The notes under the pieces: generated by a model | Seen by the model: only the letters and a program-made list of their open reading frames with translations | Told to the model about the DNA's origin: nothing | Database searches by the model: none | Made by a program: the position numbers and the translations under genes | Shown here: one piece after another, positions 26,648-35,069 of the stretch | Layout: every line of letters begins with the position of its first letter | Numbering within the stretch: the stretch's first letter is position 1 | Assembly (NCBI RefSeq): GCF_003054175.1 | Contig: NZ_QBKN01000024.1 | Span: 19,181 to 83,180, forward strand | Reading direction: 5' to 3' | Length of the DNA stretch: 64,000 nucleotides | Source of the DNA: Allosediminivita pacifica | Lineage (GTDB): Bacteria; Pseudomonadota; Alphaproteobacteria; Rhodobacterales; Rhodobacteraceae

Positions 26648-28018
26648 ATGTCCATCCCCCAATCCGGCGGCGGGCCGATCGAGCGGCACGAACAAATGGC
26701 GGAATACCTCGCCGCGGGCTGCAAGCCGAAGGAAGACTGGCGCATCGGCACCGAACACGAGAAGTTCGGCTATCTCACCGATACCCATGAACCGCTGCCC
26801 TACGACGGGCCGCGCTCCGTGCGTGCCGTGCTCGAAGGCCTGCGCGACCGCCACGGCTGGTCGCCGGTCGCCGAGGGCGGCAACATCATCGGGCTCGAGA
26901 AGGACGGTGCGAACATCTCGCTCGAACCCGGCGGGCAGCTGGAGCTTTCGGGCGCGCCGCTCGAGACGATCCACCAGACCTGCGACGAGGTAAACCATCA
27001 CCTGGCCGAGGTGCGCGACATCGCCGACGCGATCGGCGTGGGCTTCATCGGTCTTGGCGCCGCGCCGGAATGGCGTTTCGAGGACATGCCCCGCATGCCC
27101 AAGGGGCGCTACAAGCTGATGACCGACTACATGGACCGTGTCGGGACCATGGGAAAGACGATGATGTACCGCACCTGCACGGTGCAGGTGAACCTCGACT
27201 TCTCGTCCGAGGCCGACATGGTGCAGAAGATGCGCGTCGCGCTGGCATTGCAGCCGGTGGCGACGGCGCTGTTCGCCAACTCGCCCTTCCTCGAAGGTCA
27301 GGTGAACGGTCACAAGTCGTGGCGGTCGCGGGTGTGGCGCGATCTGGATGCGGAACGCACCGGCATGCTGCCCTTCGTCTTCGAAGAGGGTTTCGGCTTC
27401 GAGGCCTGGGTGGAATATGCGCTCGATGTGCCGATGTACTTTGTCTATCGCGACGGGGAATACATCGACGCGCTGGGCCAGTCGTTCCGCGACTTCCTCA
27501 AGGGCGAGCTGCCCGCGCTGCCGGGCGAGAAGCCGACGCTTTCGGACTGGGCCGATCACCTGACGACGATCTTCCCCGAGGCGCGCGTCAAGAAGTTCAT
27601 CGAGATGCGCGGCGCTGATGGCGGCCCCTGGCGCAGGCTTTGCGCGCTGCCCGCCTTCTGGGTGGGGCTGACCTACGACCAGGGGGCGCTCGACGCCGCC
27701 TGGGATCTGGCCAAGGGGTTCACCGCCGAACAGCGCGAGGCGCTGCGCGTCGCGGCCTCGGTCGACGGGTTGCAGGCCAAGGTGGACGGCATCTCGATGC
27801 ACGATCTCGCGCGCGAGACTTTGAAGATCGCCGAGGCGGGGCTCAAGGCGCGCGCGCGGCCCGGCGCCGGTGGGCTGTTGCCGGACGAGACGCATTTCCT
27901 CAACGCGCTGAAGGAAAGCGTGGAGACGGGGCATGTGCCCGCCGACGAGCTGCTGGAGCGCTACCACGGTGAGTGGAATGGCGATCTGAGCCGGATCTAC
28001 GCCGAATACAGCTACTGA
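26648..28018 (+). CDS. gshA: Glutamate-cysteine ligase
   Basis: 456-residue glutamate-cysteine ligase of the plant/alphaproteobacterial type (GCS2 fold). Seen are RIGTEHEKFGY near the N-terminus, the ATP/metal-site stretch SLEPGGQLELSGAPLETIHQ, MPKGRYKLMTDYM, and TCTVQVNLDFSSEADMVQKM. It condenses glutamate and cysteine, the first step of glutathione synthesis. ATG 26648 is chosen (CGGAG upstream; MSIPQSGGGPIERHEQM). A convergent gamma-glutamyltransferase gene follows 82 bases later, so one enzyme makes and the next degrades glutathione-type peptides. Confidence 0.94.
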   Translation: MSIPQSGGGPIERHEQMAEYLAAGCKPKEDWRIGTEHEKFGYLTDTHEPLPYDGPRSVRAVLEGLRDRHGWSPVAEGGNIIGLEKDGANISLEPGGQLELSGAPLETIHQTCDEVNHHLAEVRDIADAIGVGFIGLGAAPEWRFEDMPRMPKGRYKLMTDYMDRVGTMGKTMMYRTCTVQVNLDFSSEADMVQKMRVALALQPVATALFANSPFLEGQVNGHKSWRSRVWRDLDAERTGMLPFVFEEGFGFEAWVEYALDVPMYFVYRDGEYIDALGQSFRDFLKGELPALPGEKPTLSDWADHLTTIFPEARVKKFIEMRGADGGPWRRLCALPAFWVGLTYDQGALDAAWDLAKGFTAEQREALRVAASVDGLQAKVDGISMHDLARETLKIAEAGLKARARPGAGGLLPDETHFLNALKESVETGHVPADELLERYHGEWNGDLSRIYAEYSY

Positions 28019-28026
28019 GCGGGGTA

Positions 28027-28041
28027 GGGCGCCTTGCGCCC
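28027..28041. terminator. Small hairpin between convergent gshA and ggt
   Basis: GGGCGC-ctt-GCGCCC, a 6-bp GC stem 8 bases after the gshA stop. No clear T-run follows on the plus strand. It could act with Rho or simply be a GC-rich palindrome. Confidence 0.35.
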
Positions 28042-28100
28042 GCCCTTGTGCAATCGCGGCGATACCGTGGCGCATCTGCCCCGGCATCGCCGCCGATGTG

Positions 28101-29678
28101 TTAGTATCCCAGCGCGCAGCCGTCCTTGCGGGGGTCGGATGCGCCCTCGAGTACCCCGTTTTCGTGAACAGTGATCGCCTGCGCGCCGCCCAGCGGGCCG
28201 TCGGGGCTTTCGACCTTGTGACCCTTGGCCCGGAGCGCCTCGCGCACCGCGTCGGAGTAGCCGCGCTCGACCTGCAGGACGCCGTCCCCGGCAAAGCTGC
28301 GGGGCGCGTCGAGCGCGGTCTGCAGGTCCATGCCGTAGTCGGTGAGGTTGGTCATGACACGGGCGTGGCCGGCGGGCTGGTACTGGCCGCCCATGACGCC
28401 GAAGGGCACCGCCACGCGGCCGCCGTCGCGGATCATGGCGGGGATGATCGTGTGCATGGGGCGCTTGCCCCCGGCCATCTCGTTGGCATGCCCTTCGGTC
28501 AGGCTGAAGCCCGCGCCGCGGTTCTGGAACAGGATGCCGAACTTCTCGGACGCGATGCCCGAGCCGAAGCCGTGGAAGATCGAGTAGATCAGCGTCACGG
28601 CCATGCGGTCGCGGTCCACCACCGTCAGCAGCACCGTGTCCTTGTGCACCGATTCCGAAACCTGCGCGGGGTGGGCCATGGCGCGGTCGTGGTCGATCAG
28701 CGCGGCAAGCTGCGCCGCCGTTTCGGGCGAGGTCAGGTGATCGAGCCGCGTCATGTGGTCGGGATCGGCGAGGAAGCGGTTGCGCGCGTCGTAGGCGAGC
28801 TTGCCGGCCTCGGCCTCGAGATGCGCGCGCTCGGCCCCCAGCGGGTCGAGCGATGCAAGATCGAAGTGCGACAGGATGTTGAGCATCAGGTGCGCGGTGA
28901 CGCCCTGGCCGTTGGGCGGATGCTCCAGCAGCTCGCGCCCCTTGTAGGTGCCCGCGAGCGGATCGCCGATGGTGCAGGCGGTGGCGGCGAAATCCTCGGG
29001 CGCATGCGTTCCGCCCAGATCCCGCAGGGTTTTCAGCATGTCGTCGGCCACTTCGCCGGCGTAGAACCCGTCGCGCCCCTCGCGCGCGACGCGGCGCAGA
29101 ACCTCGGCCTGACCGGGCAGCCGGAAGATGTCGCCCAGCTTCGGCGCGGCGCCGCCCGACAGGAAATGATCCCGGGCGTGGCCCTGCAGGACCGCGGCCT
29201 CATCGGCCCAGTCGTGGGCCACGCGCGGCGCCACGGGCACGCCTTCCTCCATGTAGTGGATCGCGGGGGCGAGGCTGTCGGCGAGGCCGAGCTTTCCCCA
29301 ACGCGCGGACATGGTGCAGAAGGCATCGACGGCGCCCGGCAGCGTCACCGCCTCGACGGAATTCACCGGCACTGTGGCCTGGCCCCTGTCGCGCAGGGCG
29401 GCGGCGCTGGCACCGCTGGGCGCTCGGCCCGAGCCGTTCACCGCGATCACGTCGTCGCTGCCCGCGGGCGAGACCAGCGCGAAGCAGTCGCCGCCGATGC
29501 CGGTCATGTGCGGTTCGACCAGCCCGAGCAGGACACCCGCCGCGATGGCGGCGTCCATGGCATTGCCGCCCCGGCGCAGGATGTCCACGGCGGTCTGCGC
29601 AGCCAGCGGGTGCGAGGTGGCGCACATGCCGTTGGTGGCAAGGACGGCGGACCGCCCGGGCAGGTGAAAATCACGCAT
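28101..29678 (-). CDS. ggt: Gamma-glutamyltransferase family protein
   Basis: 525-residue Ntn-hydrolase of the gamma-glutamyltransferase family. The self-cleavage site and nucleophile Thr lie in KDTVLLTVVDRDRMAVTLIY, aligned with TTHYSVVD of the E. coli enzyme; downstream GFGSGIASEKFGILFQNRGA and the Gly-rich KRPMHTIIPAMI match the small subunit. The start MRDFHLPGRSAVLATNGMCA has GGGGGAG upstream and no obvious signal peptide, unlike periplasmic E. coli Ggt, so it may act in the cytoplasm. It could also be one of the acylase-like homologues of this family. Confidence 0.88.
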   Translation of the reverse strand: MRDFHLPGRSAVLATNGMCATSHPLAAQTAVDILRRGGNAMDAAIAAGVLLGLVEPHMTGIGGDCFALVSPAGSDDVIAVNGSGRAPSGASAAALRDRGQATVPVNSVEAVTLPGAVDAFCTMSARWGKLGLADSLAPAIHYMEEGVPVAPRVAHDWADEAAVLQGHARDHFLSGGAAPKLGDIFRLPGQAEVLRRVAREGRDGFYAGEVADDMLKTLRDLGGTHAPEDFAATACTIGDPLAGTYKGRELLEHPPNGQGVTAHLMLNILSHFDLASLDPLGAERAHLEAEAGKLAYDARNRFLADPDHMTRLDHLTSPETAAQLAALIDHDRAMAHPAQVSESVHKDTVLLTVVDRDRMAVTLIYSIFHGFGSGIASEKFGILFQNRGAGFSLTEGHANEMAGGKRPMHTIIPAMIRDGGRVAVPFGVMGGQYQPAGHARVMTNLTDYGMDLQTALDAPRSFAGDGVLQVERGYSDAVREALRAKGHKVESPDGPLGGAQAITVHENGVLEGASDPRKDGCALGY

Positions 29679-30126
29679 CTGTATTAGTCTCCCCCTCTGC
29701 CGGCGCGGCGGGGCCGCGGCACGGACTGTCCGGCGCAATCTACGGACCCCGGCGGCGGGGTCAATCATCGGCCTGGACCGGGTATCGGGAGGGGGAGAAA
29801 AGTCCTCGGCACCGCGCTTTGGGTGGGGGCTGTTGATGCGCGGCGCCGAGGGAAGCCTCGTTCAGCTACAGCTCCTGATATGCGGGGGCAAAGAGGCAGA
29901 AAATGGACCCGCCGCAGGTCATTCCTCGGCGTCACATTGTCGGTCCCGCGGCGACAATGGAATCGTGCAACCTGAGGCAGAAAAATGGCCCTGTAGGGTT
30001 AATCTCGCCTTAATCACAGCGCCCGAGGTGCTGCGGCCCGTGTCCTGCCGGGAGGCTTTGAGAGGTCAGACGTTTTGTGCTGCCGCGGCGATCCGGTGTC
30101 ATCCGGGGCCAGCTCTTCCGGCGGGA
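29679..30126. other. 448-base intergenic region without supported gene
   Basis: Lies between the ggt start and the end of the RsbW-like gene. It is slightly AT-richer than the flanks, with GTAGGGTTAATCTCGCCTTA at 29993-30012. One clear hairpin occurs at 29935-29959 (CATTGTCG/CGACAATG, 9-base loop). It must hold the ggt promoter. Short open frames on both strands look like chance, with no recognisable product. Confidence 0.4.
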
Positions 30127-30571
30127 TCAGCGAAGAGGAAGCCTGAAGGTCAGCCGGTTCATCCCGCCGTCGTGGCGGTAGGCCAGCTCCCGCGCCAGCT
30201 CGTGGATCAGGAACCAGCCGAAGCCACCTTCGGGCAGGCCTGCCGGGTCCGGCAAGGCGGCCTCGGGGGGGGCGCTCGTGCGGCATGGCGATGCCCCGGT
30301 CGCAGACGCAGACCTCCACGCCACCGGGCTGCATCCTCAGCGCCAGCCCGATCCAGCCCGGGTGGTCCGCGCAATAGGCATGTTCGGCGATGTTGTTGAG
30401 CACTTCGGCCAGCACCAGTTCGACCCGCTGGGCGTCCGACGCGGGCGCGCCCTGGTCCGCGAGGAAGGTACGGCTGGCCGAGACGCAACTGCGGATACGG
30501 CAGGCCTCGCTCCGGAACTGCGCATAGAAACCCGCCGGCGGGGCGGGGGGAGGTCGTGACGGTTCCGCCAT
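30127..30571 (-). pseudogene. RsbW-like anti-sigma kinase, frameshifted at a poly-C tract
   Basis: GHKL-type serine kinase of the RsbW/SpoIIAB family, split between two frames. The first frame (start 30571) encodes MAEPSRPPPAPPAGFYAQFR, the N-box VLAEVLNNIAEHAY and the G1 box [14 protein letters not shown]. The rest of the domain, [20 protein letters not shown] to [10 protein letters not shown], is in the next frame and ends at 30127. The frames meet at eight consecutive C (plus-strand G run 30265-30272); removing one C gives a single 147-residue protein of normal length. As written, translation runs on in the wrong frame to about 30014. Either a sequencing error, a real null, or a phase-variable tract. 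Paired with the STAS gene 20 bases upstream. Confidence 0.8.
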
Positions 30572-30591
30572 CGCCCCGTCCGCGCGCCGCC

Positions 30592-30930
30592 TCAGCTCAC
30601 GCGCCGGGCAAGCGCGTCGTTGATGCTGCGGTAGATGGGAAAGATCGTGTCCATCCGGGTCATGCGAAAGACCCGGTCGACGCCCTCCGACAGGCAGGCC
30701 AGTTCGAGCTGCCGGGTGTCCGCCATCTGCTTCATCGCCGCGACCACGGCACCCAGACCGCTCGAATCGATGAACTCCACCTTCTGGAGGTCGAGCACGA
30801 CCCGACCGTCCTGGCCTTCGGTCTCGTGCCGCATGCCGTCCTTGAAGGCGATGGCCGAGGCGGCATCGATGCGGTCGGTTTCGGCCGTGATGATCTGCAC
30901 GTCGCCGTGCATCTGCGTCGTCAGTTTCAT
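30592..30930 (-). CDS. STAS-domain anti-sigma factor antagonist (RsbV/SpoIIAA-like)
   Basis: 112-residue STAS protein. The start MKLTTQMHGDVQIITAETD (GGAG 7 bases upstream) leads to the signature LQKVEFIDSSGLGAVVAAMK, where the Ser of DSSG is the residue phosphorylated by the partner kinase. The next gene downstream is the RsbW-like kinase, so together they form a partner-switching module controlling a sigma factor or other target. No sigma gene is adjacent. Length is normal for single-domain antagonists. Confidence 0.9.
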   Translation of the reverse strand: MKLTTQMHGDVQIITAETDRIDAASAIAFKDGMRHETEGQDGRVVLDLQKVEFIDSSGLGAVVAAMKQMADTRQLELACLSEGVDRVFRMTRMDTIFPIYRSINDALARRVS

Positions 30931-31088
30931 TTGGTTCTCCGTCACCCGGGTCGCGCGCAACCTAGCTGCCGGGGATTACCAGTACGTATGGACGCAAGCG
31001 GTTCACGCGATCCGCCGGCTTGACGCGCCGCACGGCAGGGGCCAGATCCGCGGGGCCCCGCGACACGGACCACATGAAGGAGACCGCC

Positions 31089-31541
31089 ATGACGGTGGAC
31101 TACACCACGCTCGCCAGCACCGCCGCCGCCCTGACCGAGGGCGAAACCGACGCGGTCGCGCTCATGGCGACACTCGCTTGCGAGATCCACCATGCCGACG
31201 AGCGCTTCGACTGGACCGGCTTCTACCGCGTCACCGAGCCGGGCCTGCTCAAGATCGGCCCCTACCAGGGCGGGCACGGCTGCCTTGTCATCCCTTTCGA
31301 GCGCGGCGTCTGCGGCGCCTGCGCGCGCACCGGCGAGGCGCAGCTTGTCGACGACGTGGAGGCCTTTCCGGGCCACATCGCCTGCTCGACCTCGACCCGG
31401 TCGGAGCTGGTGCTGCCGGTGCGCAACGCCGCAGGCGATGTGATCGCCGTGCTCGACATCGACAGCGACCGCCCCGGCGCCTTCACCGAGGCCGATGCCG
31501 AGGCCCTGCAGGCCATCCTCGACGCGACCTTCGCGGCCTGA
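31089..31541 (+). CDS. GAF-domain free methionine-(R)-sulfoxide reductase
   Basis: 150-residue single GAF domain of the fRMsr (MsrC/YebR) family, which reduces free L-methionine-(R)-sulfoxide. Key Cys are in RGVCGACARTGEAQ and HIACSTSTRSELV, and DWTGFYRV and VIAVLDIDSDRP are the usual substrate-pocket segments. ATG 31089 is chosen because GGAG lies 6 bases upstream; an ATG at 31074 is weaker. Cytoplasmic oxidative-damage repair. It is 50 bases upstream of the pseudouridine synthase gene. Confidence 0.9.
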   Translation: MTVDYTTLASTAAALTEGETDAVALMATLACEIHHADERFDWTGFYRVTEPGLLKIGPYQGGHGCLVIPFERGVCGACARTGEAQLVDDVEAFPGHIACSTSTRSELVLPVRNAAGDVIAVLDIDSDRPGAFTEADAEALQAILDATFAA

Positions 31542-31590
31542 GCTTCCTGCGCCCTTGCGGCGCGCGCCCCGCTCTGCCAAGGCAGCTGTC

Positions 31591-32241
31591 ATGTCCGCAG
31601 GTGATTACGATCCGCCGCAGGGAGAGATCCCGGTGCTGCATGCCGACCACGAGATCCTCGTGGTCGACAAGCCCGCGGGCCTGCTGTCGGTGCCCGGCAA
31701 GGGCCCCGAACTCGCCGACTGCCTGATCGAGCGGCTGCGCGTGCCCTTTCCCGAGGTGCTGCTGGTGCACCGGTTGGACCGCGATACATCGGGTGTGATG
31801 ATCTTCGCGCTGACCGCGCCCGCGCAACGCCACCTCGGGTTGCAGTTCGAGAAGCGCCAGACCAAGAAGACCTACGTGGCCCGGGTCGCGGGCCGCGTGG
31901 CCGAACGCGAGGGCAGGGTGGACCTGCCGCTCTGCGTCGACTGGCCCAACCGTCCGCGCCAGAAGGTGGACTACGAGAACGGCAAGCCGGCGGTGACCGA
32001 CTGGAAGGTGCAGCGCGCCTCCGACGCGGAAACCCGTATGCGGCTCTACCCGCAGACCGGGCGCAGCCATCAGCTCCGCGTGCACATGCTCGAACTCGGC
32101 CATCCGATCCTCGGCGATCCGTTCTACGCGCCCGAAACCGCCGCCAACTACCCCCGCATGATGCTGCACGCGGAGGAGCTGCGCCTGCGCCATCCCGACG
32201 GCGGCGCGGGCGTCCGCTTCCGCGCCAAGCCGCCCTTCTGA
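31591..32241 (+). CDS. RluA-family pseudouridine synthase
   Basis: 216-residue RNA pseudouridine synthase. The catalytic Asp is in VHRLDRDTSGVMIFA, preceded by ILVVDKPAGLLSVPGKG, and followed by RLYPQTGRSHQLRVHMLELG and HPILGDPFY, all RluA signatures. There is no N-terminal S4 domain, which matches RluA itself (23S U746 and some tRNA U32) rather than RluC/D. It lies 15 bases upstream of xthA. Confidence 0.92.
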   Translation: MSAGDYDPPQGEIPVLHADHEILVVDKPAGLLSVPGKGPELADCLIERLRVPFPEVLLVHRLDRDTSGVMIFALTAPAQRHLGLQFEKRQTKKTYVARVAGRVAEREGRVDLPLCVDWPNRPRQKVDYENGKPAVTDWKVQRASDAETRMRLYPQTGRSHQLRVHMLELGHPILGDPFYAPETAANYPRMMLHAEELRLRHPDGGAGVRFRAKPPF

Positions 32242-32256
32242 TCTCGGAGACCCCTG

Positions 32257-33054
32257 ATGCCCTTCACGCTTGCCACCTGGAACATCAACTCAGTCCGTCT
32301 GCGCGCGGGCCTCGTGGAACGCCTGCTGACCGAAGAGGCGCCCGACGTGCTCTGCCTGCAGGAATGCAAGTGCCCGGTCGACAAGATCCCGGCCGAGCAA
32401 TTCGCGGCCCTTGGCTACCCCCACCTCGTGGCGCGCGGGCAGAAGGGCTACAACGGCGTGGCGATCCTGTCGAAGCTGCCGCTTGAGGAGGTCGACGGCC
32501 GCGATCTGGTCCAGCTCGGCCACGCGCGCCACGTGGCGGCGAAACTGCCCAACGGCGTCACCGTGCACAATTTCTACGTCCCCGCCGGCGGCGACGAGCC
32601 CGACCGCGAAAAGAACGTGAAGTTCGGCCAGAAGCTCGACTACCTCACCGAGATGCGCGACTGGTTCGCCGCCGAGCGCCCCGAGCGCGCGATCCTCGTG
32701 GGCGATCTCAACATCGCCCCGCGCGAGGACGACGTCTGGGACCACAAGAAGATGGTCAAGATCGTCAGCCACACGCCTGTCGAGGTCGACCACCTCACCG
32801 CCGTGCAAGAGGCCGGCGGCTGGGTCGACGTGACGCGCAAGGACATCCCCGAAGGTCTGCTCTATTCCTGGTGGTCCTACCGCGCCAAGGACTGGGACGC
32901 CGCCGACAAGGGCCGCCGGCTGGACCACGTCTGGGCCACGCCCGACATCGCGGATGCCGCCCATTCGAGCCGTATCCTCCGCCCCGTCCGCGGCTGGGAC
33001 ACGCCCTCGAAGCCCTCCGACCACGCGCCCGTCTTCGCGACCTTCGACCTCTAG
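32257..33054 (+). CDS. xthA: Exodeoxyribonuclease III
   Basis: 265-residue Mg-dependent AP endonuclease/3'-5' exonuclease. Seen are TLATWNINSVRLR, the metal-binding Glu in VLCLQECKCP, LVGDLNIAPREDDVWD, and the catalytic GRRLDHVWAT and PSDHAPVFATF with the final Asp-His pair. Intact and normal length. It follows the pseudouridine synthase gene closely and is followed by a hairpin-rich repeat that probably ends the transcript. Confidence 0.95.
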   Translation: MPFTLATWNINSVRLRAGLVERLLTEEAPDVLCLQECKCPVDKIPAEQFAALGYPHLVARGQKGYNGVAILSKLPLEEVDGRDLVQLGHARHVAAKLPNGVTVHNFYVPAGGDEPDREKNVKFGQKLDYLTEMRDWFAAERPERAILVGDLNIAPREDDVWDHKKMVKIVSHTPVEVDHLTAVQEAGGWVDVTRKDIPEGLLYSWWSYRAKDWDAADKGRRLDHVWATPDIADAAHSSRILRPVRGWDTPSKPSDHAPVFATFDL

Positions 33055-33070
33055 GGCGCCGCGCCACGCG

Positions 33071-33135
33071 CTTCTTCTTGGTCCAAATACTCCCGGGGGA
33101 GTCCGCGCGCAGGCGCGGACGGGGGCAGCGCCCCC
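33071..33135. repeat. Hairpin-rich intergenic repeat (Rhodobacteraceae type)
   Basis: Contains CTTCTTGGTCCAAATACTCC and three hairpins in a row: ACTCCC-gg-GGGAGT (33089-33102), GTCCGCGC-gcag-GCGCGGAC (33101-33120) and GGGGGC-agc-GCCCCC (33121-33135). From memory, very similar GGTCCAAATACTCC...GGGGGCAGCGCCCCC strings occur many times after genes in this family. It sits directly after xthA and may act as a terminator. Confidence 0.65.
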
Positions 33136-33256
33136 ACCACTTTGGGCGCGTGAAAAATCGCGCCGCAGCGGGGGACCGCGCCCGAGCGCGCACTTGCAAC
33201 CTGCCCCCCGCTGCGCCACATCAGCCCAAAGCAACCGCAAACCGGCGGAGGAAGAC

Positions 33257-34183
33257 ATGATCGAACTCGGGGGCGGCGCCGCGGCGCCGGCACAGGACGC
33301 CAACATCAAGGACGTCAGCGAACAGGACTTCATGGCCGAGGTGGTCGACGCCTCGATGCAGGTACCGGTCATCGTCGATTTCTGGGCCCCCTGGTGCGGG
33401 CCCTGCAAGACCCTCGGCCCCATGCTCGAGGAGGCGGTCAAGGCCGCGGGCGGTGCGGTGAAGATGGCCAAGGTCAACGTCGACGAGGCGCAGATGGTGG
33501 CAAGCCAGCTGCGCATCCAGTCGATCCCGACCGTCTACGCCTTCTGGCAGGGCCAGCCGGTGGACGGCTTCCAGGGTGCCGTGCCGCAGTCCGAGATCAA
33601 GGCCTTCGTCGACCGGCTGGTGCAGCAGGGCGGCGGCGCCGGGGCGGATCAGGGCAACGGGCTCGAGGATGCGCTGACCGCGGCCGAGGAAATGCTCGAA
33701 CAGGGCGCCGCAAGCGACGCGGCGCAGACCTTCTCGGCGATCCTGGGCGAGGACGAGAAGAACGCGGCCGCCTATGGCGGGCTGGTGCGCGCCCACATTG
33801 CGCTGGGTGAGCTCGAGCAGGCCGAGGCGATCCTCAACGGTGCGCCGGCCGAAATCTCCAAGGCGCCCGAGCTGGAAGCCGCGCATGCGCAGCTGGAGCT
33901 TGCCAAGCAGGCGGCGGGCGTTGGCCCGGTGGCGGAACTCACCGCCAAGGTCGAGGCGAACCCCGACGATCACCAGGCGCGCTACGACCTCGCCCAGGCG
34001 CTTTATGCGCAGGGCGACGGCGAAGGCGCGGTGGACCACCTGCTGGAGCTGTTCCGCCGCGACCGCGAGTGGAACGATGGCGCCGCCAAGGCCCAGCTCA
34101 CCACGATCTTCGACGCCCTGAAGCCCAACGATCCGGTAGCGCTCAAGGGGCGTCGGCGGCTCAGCTCCATGATATTTGCCTGA
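33257..34183 (+). CDS. Thioredoxin-TPR co-chaperone (CnoX/YbbN-like)
   Basis: 308 residues. An N-terminal thioredoxin domain (about 15-130) has the complete active site FWAPWCGPCKTL. The C-terminal half holds TPR-like helical repeats (for example EMLEQGAASDAAQTFSAILG and AHIALGELEQAEAIL). This is the YbbN/CnoX architecture, which protects proteins from oxidation and hands them to DnaK/GroEL. Unlike E. coli CnoX, which lacks the second Cys, CGPC is intact here, so redox activity is likely. Start chosen at 33257, with GGAGGA upstream. Confidence 0.9.
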   Translation: MIELGGGAAAPAQDANIKDVSEQDFMAEVVDASMQVPVIVDFWAPWCGPCKTLGPMLEEAVKAAGGAVKMAKVNVDEAQMVASQLRIQSIPTVYAFWQGQPVDGFQGAVPQSEIKAFVDRLVQQGGGAGADQGNGLEDALTAAEEMLEQGAASDAAQTFSAILGEDEKNAAAYGGLVRAHIALGELEQAEAILNGAPAEISKAPELEAAHAQLELAKQAAGVGPVAELTAKVEANPDDHQARYDLAQALYAQGDGEGAVDHLLELFRRDREWNDGAAKAQLTTIFDALKPNDPVALKGRRRLSSMIFA

Positions 34184-34210
34184 ACCCTCCGGGGGGCTAG
34201 GTCGAGCGAT

Positions 34211-34855
34211 ATGAAACGAGTGCCCGACCTGCCCCCCGTCATCCCGGTCTTCCCGTTGCCGGGGGCGCTGCTTCTGCCGCGTGCCCGGCTGCCCCTCCAC
34301 ATCTTCGAGCCACGCTATCTCGCCATGCTCGACGATTGCCTCAAGACGGACACCCGCCTGATCGGCATGGTCCAGCCCAACGAGGTGCGGGGCCGCGAGG
34401 GCAACGGCCTGCACCGCATCGGCTGTGCCGGTCGCGTCACCCAGTTTTCGGAAACCGAGGACGGACGCTACATGATCACCCTCAGCGGGATCTCGCGCTT
34501 CCGCGTCACCTCCGAGGTCGAGGGCTTCACCCCCTACCGCCGCTGCGAGGTCGACTGGGCGGGTTTCGAGCAGGACCAGAATCCCGCCGAGGAAGAGGAC
34601 CATTTCGATCGCGTGGCCTTCCTCAAGCTGCTCGACCGCTACTTCACCGCGCGCGAGCTTTCGGCCGACTGGGAGACGCTTCAGGAGGCCGAGAACGAAT
34701 TGCTCATCAACTCGTTGTCGATGCTTCTCGACTTCGAGCCCGAGGACAAACAGGCCCTGCTCGAGGCGCCGTCGCTGTCCACGCGGCGCGAGACCTTGGT
34801 GACGCTGATCGAATACGCCCTGCGGGGTGGGACCGAAGACGGAGTGATGCAATGA
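34211..34855 (+). CDS. Lon N-terminal (LON substrate-binding) domain protein
   Basis: 214 residues consisting of a stand-alone Lon N-terminal domain: [20 protein letters not shown] and [20 protein letters not shown], then [17 protein letters not shown] and LSGISRFRV. It lacks the AAA+ and protease parts of Lon. Members of this group are common in alphaproteobacteria; function is unproven, possibly substrate recognition or quality control. It overlaps the Trm112-like gene by 4 bases and follows the thioredoxin-TPR gene by 27, suggesting one operon. Confidence 0.9.
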   Translation: MKRVPDLPPVIPVFPLPGALLLPRARLPLHIFEPRYLAMLDDCLKTDTRLIGMVQPNEVRGREGNGLHRIGCAGRVTQFSETEDGRYMITLSGISRFRVTSEVEGFTPYRRCEVDWAGFEQDQNPAEEEDHFDRVAFLKLLDRYFTARELSADWETLQEAENELLINSLSMLLDFEPEDKQALLEAPSLSTRRETLVTLIEYALRGGTEDGVMQ

Positions 34856-35052
34856 GCGATGAGACCCAGCCGCCGAAGCCGGCCTACGACCGCCGCATGC
34901 TCGAGGCGCTGATCTGCCCGGCAAGCCATGCCCATCTGCGCTACGACGCGGAGCGTCAGGAGCTTGTGAGCGAGGCCGCGAACCTGGCCTATCCGATCCG
35001 CGACGGCATCCCCGTCATGCTGGTGGACGAGGCCCGGCGCCTCGATCCCTGA
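34852..35052 (+). CDS. Trm112-family protein
   Basis: 66 residues. The core [20 protein letters not shown] and [19 protein letters not shown] is the Trm112/YcaR fold; the usual second Cys of the zinc knuckle is replaced (ICPASHAHL), so only one Cys remains. Eukaryotic Trm112 activates methyltransferases; small bacterial homologues are often linked with Lon-N proteins, as here. Start overlaps the upstream stop (ATGA). Confidence 0.88.
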   Translation: MSDETQPPKPAYDRRMLEALICPASHAHLRYDAERQELVSEAANLAYPIRDGIPVMLVDEARRLDP

Positions 35053-35069
35053 GGTGCGGCCGGGCGCGG

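Noticed and set aside
29833..30399. 188-codon plus-strand open frame antisense to the RsbW-like gene
   Set aside because: No recognisable domain, and the GHKL motifs are on the other strand.
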